Shown one piece after another: positions 7,583 through 15,640 of a DNA stretch of 26,378 nucleotides (position 1 is the first letter of the stretch; every line of letters starts with the position of its first letter). The translations under genes and the position numbers were made by a program. Origin of the DNA: Firmicutes bacterium AM31-12AC (lineage in GTDB: Bacteria > Bacillota > Clostridia > Lachnospirales > Lachnospiraceae); contig QUJA01000036.1 in the NCBI GenBank assembly GCA_003480425.1, forward strand, positions 1-26,378, given 5' to 3'. The notes beneath the pieces were generated by a model. The model was given only the letters and a program-made list of their open reading frames with translations. It did no database searches and had not been told where the DNA came from.

Positions 7583-7731
7583 CTCGAGCAATCACACCAG
7601 TCGCCGTCTGCTTATATGGTTTAGGTTTGCGGTTTGATGGAATCAAGAGGATTTTTCCTTAATATTTTTTATTTTTTTAAGTTATTATTTTCTCAATTCC
7701 AAGCAGACAGCGACCGGTGTGATTGCTCGAG
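7583..7731. repeat. 149 bp inverted-repeat element
   Basis: Two 31-base arms (7583-7613 and 7701-7731), starting CTCGAGCAATCACACC and ending GGTGTGATTGCTCGAG, pair at 29 of 31 positions around an 87-base AT-rich centre. It lies 13 bp after the stop of the minus-strand gene at 7745. It also follows the plus-strand terminator. No reading frame and no clear target duplication is seen. It could be a MITE-like element or a shared 3' structure. Confidence 0.8.
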
Positions 7732-7744
7732 GAGGGTAGGCTGG

Positions 7745-8230
7745 TTAGTCAATCATGATACCGTCTGTGAAACAGAATGTTTCTTCTAACTTATCACCTT
7801 TGAATACAAAATGCTCACTTTCCAAACGATAGTATGTACCTCGTTCTACATTTATTCTCTTTCCTAATGATACATAATAATTATCTTTACTTTCTTTAGA
7901 AATCACATCTAATCTATCCCATTTATCGGTTTTTTCATTATATTTTTCAATATAAACTACCACTACTACTTTATCTACCGTTTCATGCGCAGTAGTCTGT
8001 CCATAAACATAAATCTTACCAATCCCTGCCTTGCTGATAGTACAAGAACCATCCATCAGGTATTCACCACGTGTCAAATCATTCTTTGTCGTCCCCTCGG
8101 ACATCTCTTGATTTGTGAGATATGATCCATCTACTTGTTTTAAAGATACTTCTTCTGCATTTATTGTTCCACAAAACAGAAAACAGACTGAGAATACCAA
8201 ACTTAAAATTGACATGATTTTCTTTTTCAT
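7745..8230 (-). CDS. Secreted protein of unknown function
   Basis: The 161-residue protein has a clear signal peptide: MKKK, a hydrophobic core to about residue 22, and a likely cut after GTINA. The mature part is about 136 residues and appears beta-rich. The start at 8230 is preceded by GGAGG at proper spacing; an upstream in-frame GTG would place that ribosome site inside the protein. It resembles small exported Lachnospiraceae proteins (possibly DUF6147), but I am not sure. It lies 77 bp after the DUF4367 gene on the same strand, so the two may be co-transcribed. Confidence 0.75.
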   Translation of the reverse strand: MKKKIMSILSLVFSVCFLFCGTINAEEVSLKQVDGSYLTNQEMSEGTTKNDLTRGEYLMDGSCTISKAGIGKIYVYGQTTAHETVDKVVVVVYIEKYNEKTDKWDRLDVISKESKDNYYVSLGKRINVERGTYYRLESEHFVFKGDKLEETFCFTDGIMID

Positions 8231-8307
8231 TTGTCTCCCCTCCACAACATTAAATAATTTGCTTTATAATATATAGACAAATGAACTATAAAATCCTTAC
8301 GCGTTTT

Positions 8308-9096
8308 TTAATAAAATTTTAAATTTTCTAATATTTTATTAAACTCCTCTTTTTTCAACTTTCCTCTGAGTTGATACAATACCCCTTTATATTCAAATTC
8401 TGCAGTCATTACATTTGTATCTGTTTCCTCCGTTTTTCTCTGTTCTACTTTAATTTTATTTCCTTGCACTTCCAATTCATAGATGTTCTCTGCGTCATCT
8501 TCTTTAGTTACTCCTTTAGAAGAATCTTTACGATTCAAATAAATTTCATATCGTATAGTTTTGCCTTCATATTCGTAATATAAATCAGCTTGTTGAATAT
8601 TTTTGTCTATGGTATATGACACAAAATACATTTCCTCTGGCATAGCCCATATTCGAACACAATTTACTTTTATCATTTCATCAACTTCTTGATATGCCTT
8701 TCTTTCAGCCCATTCTTGCTTTTCTTTACTATCCATATCCTTCACATTCGTCACATCCACCTGTGATTTCCCTGTAAACTTCTCTATCAACTCCTTCATA
8801 TACGACTTACTTCCCACACTGGATACACTCATTCCCATAACCAGCACGAGTATCGCTACCAATGCGACGAGTAGCTTGGCTCTTTTCTTTTTCTTATATG
8901 TCCGAAGCGGGAATTCTTTGATTTTATCTTCTTCCTGTTCTTTTTCATACCGCTGAATCTCTGCGTAAATTGCATCATCCAGTTCTTTACTGACTTCTAG
9001 ATTATCCAACTCCGGATCTTCTGCAAGTTCTTTTTCTATTTCGGCAGCTTCTTTTTCAAGCTCCTCTTTCAGTGAGAGTTTTCTCAATTTTTTCAT
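8308..9096 (-). CDS. DUF4367-type membrane protein, candidate anti-sigma factor
   Basis: The 262-residue protein has an acidic, helical cytoplasmic N-terminus (1-65), a KKKKR stop signal, one membrane segment (about 74-92) and an extracellular C-terminal domain. That domain ends YKGVLYQLRGKLKKEEFNKILENLKF, which matches the usual close of DUF4367. Such proteins normally lie directly after a sigma-70-like gene and are thought to act as anti-sigma factors. Here the sigma gene is at 10444-11013, separated by an oppositely oriented murG. A GAGG precedes the ATG. Regulation could involve the GTTTAT-type repeats in the divergent region at 9139-9197. Partnership with that sigma factor is inference. 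Confidence 0.75.
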   Translation of the reverse strand: MKKLRKLSLKEELEKEAAEIEKELAEDPELDNLEVSKELDDAIYAEIQRYEKEQEEDKIKEFPLRTYKKKKRAKLLVALVAILVLVMGMSVSSVGSKSYMKELIEKFTGKSQVDVTNVKDMDSKEKQEWAERKAYQEVDEMIKVNCVRIWAMPEEMYFVSYTIDKNIQQADLYYEYEGKTIRYEIYLNRKDSSKGVTKEDDAENIYELEVQGNKIKVEQRKTEETDTNVMTAEFEYKGVLYQLRGKLKKEEFNKILENLKFY

Positions 9097-9138
9097 CTTA
9101 TTGCCTCTTACTTATAGGTTTTGTTTGTTGCTGTTGCT

Positions 9139-9197
9139 CGTTTATAGGTTGTCTATAAACGACATTATATATTGATAAACATCAACTTCCGTTTATC
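9139..9197. promoter_or_regulatory. Two inverted repeats sharing a GTTTAT core, upstream of murG
   Basis: CGTTTATAG (9139-9147) pairs perfectly with CTATAAACG (9153-9161). GATAAAC (9174-9180) pairs with GTTTATC (9191-9197) and abuts the murG -35 box. Both lie in the divergent region between murG and the DUF4367 gene. They may be regulator sites for either gene or RNA hairpins in the DUF4367 leader. Confidence 0.5.
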
Positions 9198-9225
9198 TTG
9201 ACTTTTTTCTAAATACGTTTATTAT
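9198..9225 (+). promoter_or_regulatory. Sigma-A-type promoter of murG
   Basis: TTGACT (9198-9203), 16 bp, TATTAT (9220-9225), each with five of six consensus bases. The leader to the ATG at 9306 is about 75 nt. Confidence 0.6.
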
Positions 9226-9305
9226 GAATTTATGATGATTTTATTGCTGATTATATATTCTATGATAAGCAGCTTTTGATTATAACTTCTATGGAGGTCT
9301 TTTTT

Positions 9306-10376
9306 ATGAAACGAATTATCCTTACCGGCGGTGGAACTGCCGGACATGTTACTCCAAATATTGCCTTGCTCCCTAAATTAAAGGAACTTGGCTATGATAT
9401 TCACTACATCGGTTCTTATAATGGAATTGAAAAGGAACTGATCGAACCTTTCGGGATTCCATATTACGGCATTTCATCCGGTAAACTCCGCCGTTATTTC
9501 AGTTGGCAGAATTTCACTGATCCATTCCGTGTATTGAAAGGACTTAGTGAAGCCAACAAGCTTGTCCGCCAGTTGAAACCGGATGTCATTTTCTCCAAAG
9601 GTGGATTTGTATCTGTTCCTGTCGTTATGGCTGGTAAACGCAACAAAGTTCCGGTTATCATTCATGAATCTGATATGACTCCGGGGCTTGCGAATAAACT
9701 TGCTTTTCCTTCTGCAACAAAGGTTTGCTGTAACTTCGTTGAGACTTTAAAGCAGCTTCCTGAAGGTAAAGCTGTTTTAACCGGTTCTCCTATCCGTCAG
9801 GAGCTTCTTTCCGGTAATAAAATCGCAGCTCTTGACTTCTGTGGATTTACAGCCGGCAAACCTGTTATTCTTGTCATCGGAGGAAGCCTTGGTTCAGTTG
9901 CTGTCAACAACGCTGTCCGCGGTGCTCTTCCTGAATTACTTAAAACATTTCAGGTTATCCACCTTTGCGGGAAAGGTAAATTAGATCAATCCTTAGTAGG
10001 CACAGAAGGATATGTACAGTTTGAATATATCAAAGATGAATTATGTGATATATTTGCACTTGCCGATATCGTAATTTCCCGTGCCGGTGCTAATGCGATC
10101 TGTGAATTACTTGCTCTTTGCAAACCAAACCTGCTTATCCCGCTTTCTAAAAATGCAAGTCGTGGTGATCAGATTCTAAACGCTCGCTCATTTGAACGTC
10201 AGGGATTCAGTATGGTTCTGGAAGAAGAGGAAACAACAAAAGATTCTCTTCTTGAAGCAGTTCACAAACTTTACGACAATCGTGCCACCTATATGGATGC
10301 CATGCGTAATTCCGGACAACATGATGCAATCAATACCATCACCGGATTAATCGAAGAGGTTCGTTTAAACAAGTAA
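9306..10376 (+). CDS. murG: MurG, lipid II-forming N-acetylglucosaminyltransferase
   Basis: The 356-residue protein is a full-length GT28 enzyme. At the inner face of the membrane it adds GlcNAc from UDP-GlcNAc to undecaprenyl-PP-MurNAc-pentapeptide to make lipid II. Visible motifs are the N-terminal glycine loop GGGTAGH (8-14), HESDMTPG (120-127), the second-domain loop GGSLGS (192-197), the UDP-GlcNAc site SRAGANAICE (258-267) and GDQILNA (287-293). An in-frame ATG lies 30 bases upstream. The ATG at 9306 starts the MKRIILTGGG family sequence and has GGAGGT before it. murG usually sits in the division and cell-wall cluster. Here it is alone, facing against its neighbours, with its own promoter and terminator. 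I cannot tell whether a second murG exists elsewhere. Confidence 0.93.
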   Translation: MKRIILTGGGTAGHVTPNIALLPKLKELGYDIHYIGSYNGIEKELIEPFGIPYYGISSGKLRRYFSWQNFTDPFRVLKGLSEANKLVRQLKPDVIFSKGGFVSVPVVMAGKRNKVPVIIHESDMTPGLANKLAFPSATKVCCNFVETLKQLPEGKAVLTGSPIRQELLSGNKIAALDFCGFTAGKPVILVIGGSLGSVAVNNAVRGALPELLKTFQVIHLCGKGKLDQSLVGTEGYVQFEYIKDELCDIFALADIVISRAGANAICELLALCKPNLLIPLSKNASRGDQILNARSFERQGFSMVLEEEETTKDSLLEAVHKLYDNRATYMDAMRNSGQHDAINTITGLIEEVRLNK

Positions 10377-10411
10377 TATATTTCTTATACTTATTTAAAA
10401 ACGTAATAATT

Positions 10412-10443
10412 AAGTTCAAGGCTCAATCACGAGTCTTGAACTT
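10412..10443. terminator. Shared convergent terminator of murG and the sigma gene
   Basis: AAGTTCAAG pairs with CTTGAACTT, with an inner CTC/GAG pair, followed by TTATATTT on the plus strand. It fills the gap between the two convergent genes. The minus-strand tail (AATTATTA) is weaker. Confidence 0.8.
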
Positions 10444-11013
10444 TTATATTTCATCCAACTCTTCGTATTCTATTCCATACTTCTTACGAATCCATACCTT
10501 TGCTCTATGCAACATCGTATAAAATGCCTGAGTACTCATCCCCATGATCTCTGCCGCTTCTATCTGAGTTATTTCTGTATCATATGTAAGCATGATTGCC
10601 TGATACCATCTTTCATTTTTCTTTAGCACGCCTGCCAGTACATTATCGTACACTGACTTATGCTTTTTATGTCTCAACTCATTTAAGCATCGGCTCTCCG
10701 CACTCGCTTCCTGTGCTTTTTCATCTATATACATTTCCAGTGTTTTTTCAGATTCCTCACTAATGTATATTTCATGCTTCATTTTCACCAGATAGTTATA
10801 TGCTGTATTTCTTGTTGTTACTGTCAACCATGCTTTAATGTTTGTATACTCCTCAATAGACTTTCTCTGTTTCGCATCCTGCATAAATAATACAAAAACA
10901 TCGTGTGCTATATCATTTGCAACTTCTGAATTCCGTGAATATTTATATGCTACCTTGAAAACCACCTGCTTATATTCATCATAAATCTTTTTGATTTCAT
11001 GACCTTCAATCAA
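10444..11013 (-). CDS. Sigma-70 family (ECF-like) RNA polymerase sigma factor
   Basis: The 189-residue protein has the two-domain ECF layout. Region 2 (about 8-80) includes VANDIAHDVFVLFMQ and NIKAWLTVTTRNTAYNYL. Region 4 (about 128-182) has the helix-turn-helix ITQIEAAEIMGMSTQAFYTMLHRAKVWIRKKY. It should redirect RNA polymerase to a small regulon. The start is a TTG at 11013 with GGAGAA seven bases upstream; no in-frame ATG fits better. It lies 15 bp after the HIT gene on the same strand, so the two are probably one transcript. Its natural partner may be the DUF4367 protein at 8308-9096. Its targets are unknown. Confidence 0.88.
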   Translation of the reverse strand: MIEGHEIKKIYDEYKQVVFKVAYKYSRNSEVANDIAHDVFVLFMQDAKQRKSIEEYTNIKAWLTVTTRNTAYNYLVKMKHEIYISEESEKTLEMYIDEKAQEASAESRCLNELRHKKHKSVYDNVLAGVLKKNERWYQAIMLTYDTEITQIEAAEIMGMSTQAFYTMLHRAKVWIRKKYGIEYEELDEI

Positions 11014-11028
11014 TGTTCTTCTCCAGTG

Positions 11029-11436
11029 CTATTTTAATTTATTCAGAATCTCTTCTTTATCTTCATCTGTTAATGTTCCAAGTTTCCATCCAAGTCCTAC
11101 ATTATCGTCTTTGTATCTTGGAATCATATGCATATGGAAATGGAAAACTGACTGACCGGCCACTTCTTCATTGTTCTGTACTATATTGTATCCGTCACAT
11201 CCCAATACATCTTTTAATTTGTTAACTTCTTTTTTCGCAAGTACCAAAACTTTTGCCGCAAGCTCATCATCCAAATCATACAGATTTCTATAATGTTCTT
11301 TTGGTAAAATCAGTGCATGTCCTTTTGATGCTGGGTTCAAATCCAGAATCACACGAAAATCATCATCTTCATATAGTGTTGCTGATGGAATCTCCCCCGC
11401 TGCTATTTTGCAAAAAATACAATTATCATCTCTCAT
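11029..11436 (-). CDS. HIT-family nucleotide hydrolase (HinT-like)
   Basis: The 135-residue protein carries the histidine triad HFHMHMIPR (His99, His101, His103). It also has the family N-terminus CIFCKIAAGEIPS, with Cys6 and Cys9 that often bind zinc together with histidines. HIT proteins hydrolyse AMP-linked substrates such as adenosine phosphoramidates; the cellular role is housekeeping. Its length is normal for the HinT branch. AAAGGA precedes the ATG. It is transcribed toward the sigma gene with a 15 bp gap. It lies 124 bp after the last gene of the pilus operon. Hairpin ATACTG-GAAA-CAGTAT with a following A/T tract (about 11460-11480) may separate the two. Confidence 0.92.
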   Translation of the reverse strand: MRDDNCIFCKIAAGEIPSATLYEDDDFRVILDLNPASKGHALILPKEHYRNLYDLDDELAAKVLVLAKKEVNKLKDVLGCDGYNIVQNNEEVAGQSVFHFHMHMIPRYKDDNVGLGWKLGTLTDEDKEEILNKLK

Positions 11437-11560
11437 GACAGTTCCTTCTTTCTAAAAAATTTTATACTGTTTCCAGTATATCCCATTTTTCCGGAAAATA
11501 GAAGAATAATAATTTTTCTTTTGCATTTTCGACAGTTTGTCTGTTTTGTTCACTTTCGTA

Positions 11561-12436
11561 TCACATAGAATCTGAATCCTCGTCTCCTTCAAGTATAAAA
11601 TCATTCCAGCTTCCCCAGCGGTTTCTCTTTAACCTCTTTGCAGCCTTTCTCCATGACTTCCAGGTACCGCCTTCTTCTCTGATTGCCTGCATCCCTTCCT
11701 CTACTTCATAATACCCTTTTGTATCTTCCGGGTCATACTGTTCTTCCTCTTCCGTAAGACGAAATACATTTCCATAATCTTCTGCAATTCGCATCTGGAC
11801 ACCTTCTGCCTTTTCTCCAAACATCAGGCGGTTTCTATTCTGCCTCTGTTCTTCTCTCCACTCTTCCATTGTACGTTTTCTCTCTTCCTCATGAGCTTCG
11901 TACTGTTTCATAATTTCTCCCAGATTATAGTTTTCCTGCAGCGTTGCTTTATGCAGTTCATATGCCAGAACAATCCCATTTGTATCTCCATAATCCAACG
12001 TTCTCACAAAATATTCTGTCAACTGATGAAAGGACTGAGTGAGTTTTCCGTCCCATCCTGGAAGATAACAAAAATACCACTGTTTTTCATTTAAGAAAAT
12101 ATATTCCGGATCTAATATCAGGCAATTGGGATTTAACATATAATTTTCCAGCTTTTCTATTATCTGAAGAAGTTCCATCGCCAATAACTGAATTTCTTGT
12201 TGTTGGATTGGTTTCTTTTCATAAATAACAGCCATCGTTTGAAACCCTTTTGTTTGATACGTGTATTTACTTCTTCCGTCTAATGCCGCACCTCTTACCG
12301 GCAGGATTCCAACAATCGGATTTTTTTGAAGCATCGGAATCTGATAATCTTCTTCATATGATTTGTCCAAATAAATATGTAAATTGCTTTGATTTAATTT
12401 TGATTCGAATTGCGTCTGAAACATATTTTTCCTCAC
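11561..12436 (-). CDS. Tad-cluster protein, DUF6382-like
   Basis: The 291-residue protein resembles the N-terminal domain (DUF6382, from memory) that in related bacteria often precedes an FHA domain in pilus clusters. No FHA domain follows here. Residues after about 180 are charged and low in complexity (HEEERKRTMEEWREEQRQ; EEEEQYDPED), ending with a basic patch and an acidic tail. No signal peptide or membrane segment is seen, so it is probably cytoplasmic. Its ATG overlaps the stop of the upstream TadE-like frame by four bases (ATGA), which indicates translational coupling and membership of the operon. The separate FHA protein at 3744-4319 might supply the missing domain, which is speculation. 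Confidence 0.65.
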   Translation of the reverse strand: MRKNMFQTQFESKLNQSNLHIYLDKSYEEDYQIPMLQKNPIVGILPVRGAALDGRSKYTYQTKGFQTMAVIYEKKPIQQQEIQLLAMELLQIIEKLENYMLNPNCLILDPEYIFLNEKQWYFCYLPGWDGKLTQSFHQLTEYFVRTLDYGDTNGIVLAYELHKATLQENYNLGEIMKQYEAHEEERKRTMEEWREEQRQNRNRLMFGEKAEGVQMRIAEDYGNVFRLTEEEEQYDPEDTKGYYEVEEGMQAIREEGGTWKSWRKAAKRLKRNRWGSWNDFILEGDEDSDSM

Positions 12437-12860
12437 TCGCTTTCGCTATTCTTTATTGCCTTTTCTAGAATTGCTTTTCTTCTAATCTTCTTTTCCGGAT
12501 TGACAACCGGTGCTCTTTGCCTGACATGAAGTTTCATTTTCTTCTTTCTTGCATAAATATCTACGTCTACCCATTCTTTCGTCACTGATGTTGTAACCTC
12601 AGTTTCTGCAAATAAAATTAACTTTCCACCGATTCTCTCACGGCAAAATTGTTCTGCAGCCACACTCTCTTCCGGCCATCTCTTCTGCTGTGCCCCAACA
12701 GTTGCTGTTTCTGTCGCCGCACCAATCAAGATTTGTTTATCATGATAATAAATGAGGTGTAAACAACGAGCACAAACACCATAAAAATAATTGGCATCAA
12801 ATATGCCATTTCAACTGTTATAACACCCTGTACTTCTTGATATTTTTTTATTCTTCCCAT
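12433..12860 (-). pseudogene. TadE-like pseudopilin gene split by a one-base frameshift
   Basis: An ATG at 12860 opens a frame reading MGRIKKYQEVQGVITVEMAY, then LMPIIFMVFVLVVYTSF, before it hits TGA at about 12727. This is a classic TadE/TadF N-terminus: a short basic lead, VEMA, then a hydrophobic helix. If one T is restored in the TTT at 12750-12752 (minus strand), the protein continues FYYHDKQILIGAATETATVG and runs to the stop at 12433. The full product would be 142 residues, normal for TadE. The two halves overlap in different frames. The cause is a real frameshift or a sequencing error in a short homopolymer. The site is not a canonical slippery heptamer. Neighbouring spacing (7 bp to the upstream gene, 4 bp overlap downstream) shows it is an operon member. 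Confidence 0.8.
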
Positions 12861-12867
12861 ACTTGCA

Positions 12868-13314
12868 CTATCCCATCAATATCACCGCAACATAACCTAT
12901 ACACAAAAACGGAATGAAAGGCATGCTTTGTTTTTTAGCTCCTTTATTCCACACTAATAGTAATATTGCTATAAGTGATGCACCAAGAAATGAAATCATC
13001 AACACGATTAGCAAATCCCATAAGCCCAAACAAATTCCCAGAATTAGGATAACAATTCCATCTCCATAACCGAATGCCTCTCTCGTAATTTTACTAATTC
13101 CTAGAAATACAATTCCCACAGCTGCACCCGACACAATAAGGATTGGAGAAATCGACGCTCCTTTTAAACTTTTCCATATCTGCATAACAATTGCCGTTAT
13201 CCCGCCTGCACCTAACAGCCATATTGGAATTTTACGTGTTCGAATATCAATCACCGATAAACAGGTCAAATATACAATCCATACGCCCTGATTTAATTCG
13301 CACATTTGCTGCAT
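12868..13314 (-). CDS. tadV: Prepilin peptidase (TadV/CpaA, A24 family)
   Basis: The 148-residue integral membrane aspartic protease cleaves Flp prepilin and TadE-type pseudopilins at the inner membrane. Both catalytic aspartates are visible: Asp23 in VIDIRTRKIP, and Asp85 in FGYGDG. The rest is about five hydrophobic segments. It lacks the N-terminal methylase domain of the large PilD type, as expected for TadV. A longer frame extends upstream to 13377 inside the previous gene. I chose the ATG at 13314, which follows GGAAGGAG and overlaps the upstream gene by 22 bases. Its substrates are probably the Flp1 pilin and both TadE-like proteins here. Confidence 0.88.
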   Translation of the reverse strand: MQQMCELNQGVWIVYLTCLSVIDIRTRKIPIWLLGAGGITAIVMQIWKSLKGASISPILIVSGAAVGIVFLGISKITREAFGYGDGIVILILGICLGLWDLLIVLMISFLGASLIAILLLVWNKGAKKQSMPFIPFLCIGYVAVILMG

Positions 13315-14150
13315 GCTCTCCTTCCTCCTGCTTGTGATTTTTTGACAGAACGGATAGATCTCTTTAAACTGCTGCAATTCAATGAATTATGATATTTTGT
13401 TCCATAATCAGCAATATAAACTCCCGACATTGTGCTGCCATGTACACAATGTTCACAGGCATAATATCGTCCTCCCGACTCATTTCGATATCCTGACAGT
13501 GCTGACTGGGGTACAAACCGAATCTGTACATGTAATGCTGAACACTGATAATTCGTATGATAAACACTCCCTGTATCTGCTATATATACAATACTGTCAT
13601 CCTCGTCATCCAATCCATTGTGTGGATATCCGGTCCACGCCTTAATTTCAATCTCCTGTCGGATTTTTTGTCCCACATGCATATGCTGTGGAAACGGCAA
13701 TTTCACTCGATAGTTGACATAAATATGTACCACTTCATCTCCCGTATCGTAATAAGAAGTAAAGCAATGAATTCCTGCACTTCCACCATCGACAATACTT
13801 CGATCCAATCTCTCTGCCCCAACCACATTGACAATATCCGCTTTTAATTTAATCGGATTTAACACTGACACAATCGGGATCTGCTCTGCTGCCAGTTTTC
13901 CTGCATGCTGCGCCGCAGCTGAAACGCTAAAACGAATACTTTGTATTTCTAAAATATATACGATACACAATATTGCAAATAAAAATATCGGTATTGCCAT
14001 CGCTGCCTCTACAGTCACACTGCCATTCGTATAATCCTTGCCTTTATTTTTTCTATTCCTCCGCTGTTTTTGTACAGTACTGATTTTAGGATCTGATACA
14101 GGTACCTTTTCCTGCAATTTTTTAGATGAGTAATTATAATTTTGCATCAT
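13293..14150 (-). CDS. TadE-like pseudopilin with two C-terminal Cys/His repeats
   Basis: The 285-residue protein has a long basic N-terminus (1-40). Then come the pseudopilin-type segment NGSVTVEAAMAIPIFLFAIL (42-61) and an exported body. The end carries two tandem copies of a compact motif. Copy 1 (188-236) is VYIADTGSVYH, Cys203, then C232-EHC. Copy 2 (244-283) is VYIADYGTKYH, Cys259, then C280-SKC. This G-x-x-YH...C...CxxC pattern occurs at the ends of various clostridial exported proteins and looks like a small metal-binding or disulphide module. Two copies on a pilus protein are unusual. Its role may be at the pilus tip or base, which is inference. AAAGGAAA precedes the ATG. Confidence 0.82.
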   Translation of the reverse strand: MMQNYNYSSKKLQEKVPVSDPKISTVQKQRRNRKNKGKDYTNGSVTVEAAMAIPIFLFAILCIVYILEIQSIRFSVSAAAQHAGKLAAEQIPIVSVLNPIKLKADIVNVVGAERLDRSIVDGGSAGIHCFTSYYDTGDEVVHIYVNYRVKLPFPQHMHVGQKIRQEIEIKAWTGYPHNGLDDEDDSIVYIADTGSVYHTNYQCSALHVQIRFVPQSALSGYRNESGGRYYACEHCVHGSTMSGVYIADYGTKYHNSLNCSSLKRSIRSVKKSQAGGRRACSKCAN

Positions 14151-14281
14151 GCGGATTTTCCTTTCTAAAGATTTTCACATTTTATTTTTTTGAGGGATTT
14201 ATAAATGCCGAAAAGGCACCCGTATCAAACCCCAAAACCAGCCTGTTTTTGTACTATATTTATAAGAACTATTCATCACTT
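14151..14281 (-). other. 131 bp gap inside the pilus operon with hairpins
   Basis: This is the largest gap between the pilus genes. On the minus strand TTATAAAT and ATTTATAA can close a stem of about 65 nt that holds a GTGCC-TTTTC-GGCAT hairpin. No T-run and no reading frame follow. It may be an RNA processing or stability element, or hold an internal promoter. I see no convincing promoter boxes. Confidence 0.35.
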
Positions 14282-15640
14282 TTATTGTGATTCATACCCA
14301 AATTTACATGGAAACTGATATGTTTTCCCATTCCAGATTTCTGCCTTGTTTTGTAGCTTCATCCTTGTAACACATGAATCTGCACGAAAATATCCCAGAT
14401 TATTTTCATATATCAGATTTTCTTCTACCCTGTCTAACGTCCTCATCGTAATCTCTGAGTTTTGTTTCAGAAGTAAAAGTATTTGCAAATATTGGGTATA
14501 TTTCATACCATTTTCATCATCTCTTCCCTCTTGCGTATCCAATGCACTTCCAAGAAGAAATAATGAGCTCAACTGCAATTGCCAGTTTGAATCATCTTTT
14601 ATCATTGCTACACGATTGCCTGACAAAAGTGCTCGTATATCTATCACACTTTCTCCGAACCCCCATAGCATTAAAATTATCTGCTTTGCTGTCTCCATCA
14701 ACTCTGGCTGTAGTAAAATCACCGCAACGGTAGCCGCCAATGCCGCTGCTTCTTCCTGCCTTTGTACGCTTCCCATCAAATATCCGTAGTTTAATGCAAA
14801 ACGTGCCGCTATCAACCGTTTTATAACTGCTTCAAGATTCTCTTTATCTGACGACTTCCCACACAATATATATTCCATTTCATAGTCCAATGTCCGATTT
14901 TCTGATTTCTTTTCAACAGCTGAACTAAAATGTTGTTCTATATATTGTTCAAATAATACTCTCTCTTCTAAACCGCCAACTCCTACTCTTGCTGGAAAGC
15001 TTCCTCTGCCTCCGTTTAAAGTACGACTTGACAATTGCTGTTCTTTCGATATTGATCTGTTCGATAAAATAAAATTCTTCGGCAAAGCCAGTGCCAAAAG
15101 TCCCGATGCCTTTGTCTGAAGCAATTCTGAGGCTTCTTCCTCTATAACACTTCCGTTTTGTAATAATTCATTCTCCATCTGTTCTGTCAACTGACTTCCT
15201 TCAATCTCTCTTTCTTCCCATTGTGCAGATAATCCAATCATATTCTGTATGCTTTGAATTCCTGTCTGTTGTTCCATAAATGCCAGAACTTGTTCACGGA
15301 AAGCCTGTCCCTGATTATCTGTCAACATCTGTATTTCCGAAATCTCCTGTTCGATTCCGGCACTTCCATAATATGCAAGCCTGTCCAGAATCCGATTCTC
15401 ATCGTATTGTCCTGACTGGTAAGAAGCATCCAACGCAAACACTTCATATTCCCTCCATAATTCCTTTTGATATTCTCCAAATATTGAAAAGATTGCTCGA
15501 TCCACATCCAATCGCTTTTGATTCTTTGTGGTTTGAATTGTCGCACTTTCAAACAGTGCAAAAATAAATGAAATAAGTAGAACAAAAATTAAACTTAGAA
15601 ATGCTGTAATTTCCCCTGATACCGTTCTTTCACATTGCAT
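14282..15640 (-). CDS. Tad-cluster exported protein, DUF5702-like
   Basis: The 452-residue protein starts SGEITAFLSLIFVLLISFIF (8-27). This is a TadE/TadG-like membrane segment preceded by a short lead with Cys3. The rest is mostly helical and predicted outside the membrane. I believe it matches DUF5702, found in Lachnospiraceae pilus loci between the pilin and TadE genes; its function is unknown. It probably serves as a TadG-like minor pilus or assembly component. Its ATG overlaps the stop of the pilin gene (TGATG), which indicates translational coupling, and no separate ribosome site is needed. Confidence 0.75.
   Translation of the reverse strand: MQCERTVSGEITAFLSLIFVLLISFIFALFESATIQTTKNQKRLDVDRAIFSIFGEYQKELWREYEVFALDASYQSGQYDENRILDRLAYYGSAGIEQEISEIQMLTDNQGQAFREQVLAFMEQQTGIQSIQNMIGLSAQWEEREIEGSQLTEQMENELLQNGSVIEEEASELLQTKASGLLALALPKNFILSNRSISKEQQLSSRTLNGGRGSFPARVGVGGLEERVLFEQYIEQHFSSAVEKKSENRTLDYEMEYILCGKSSDKENLEAVIKRLIAARFALNYGYLMGSVQRQEEAAALAATVAVILLQPELMETAKQIILMLWGFGESVIDIRALLSGNRVAMIKDDSNWQLQLSSLFLLGSALDTQEGRDDENGMKYTQYLQILLLLKQNSEITMRTLDRVEENLIYENNLGYFRADSCVTRMKLQNKAEIWNGKTYQFPCKFGYESQ

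Noticed and set aside
7583..7731. CRISPR or tRNA-like structure
   Set aside because: There are only two arms in inverted orientation, with no direct repeats with spacers and no tRNA-like fold.
12745..12758. Programmed -1 ribosomal frameshift in the TadE-like gene
   Set aside because: The sequence around CTCATTTATTATC lacks a canonical X-XXY-YYZ slippery heptamer, and no clear stimulatory pseudoknot is seen. A lost base or a read error is simpler.
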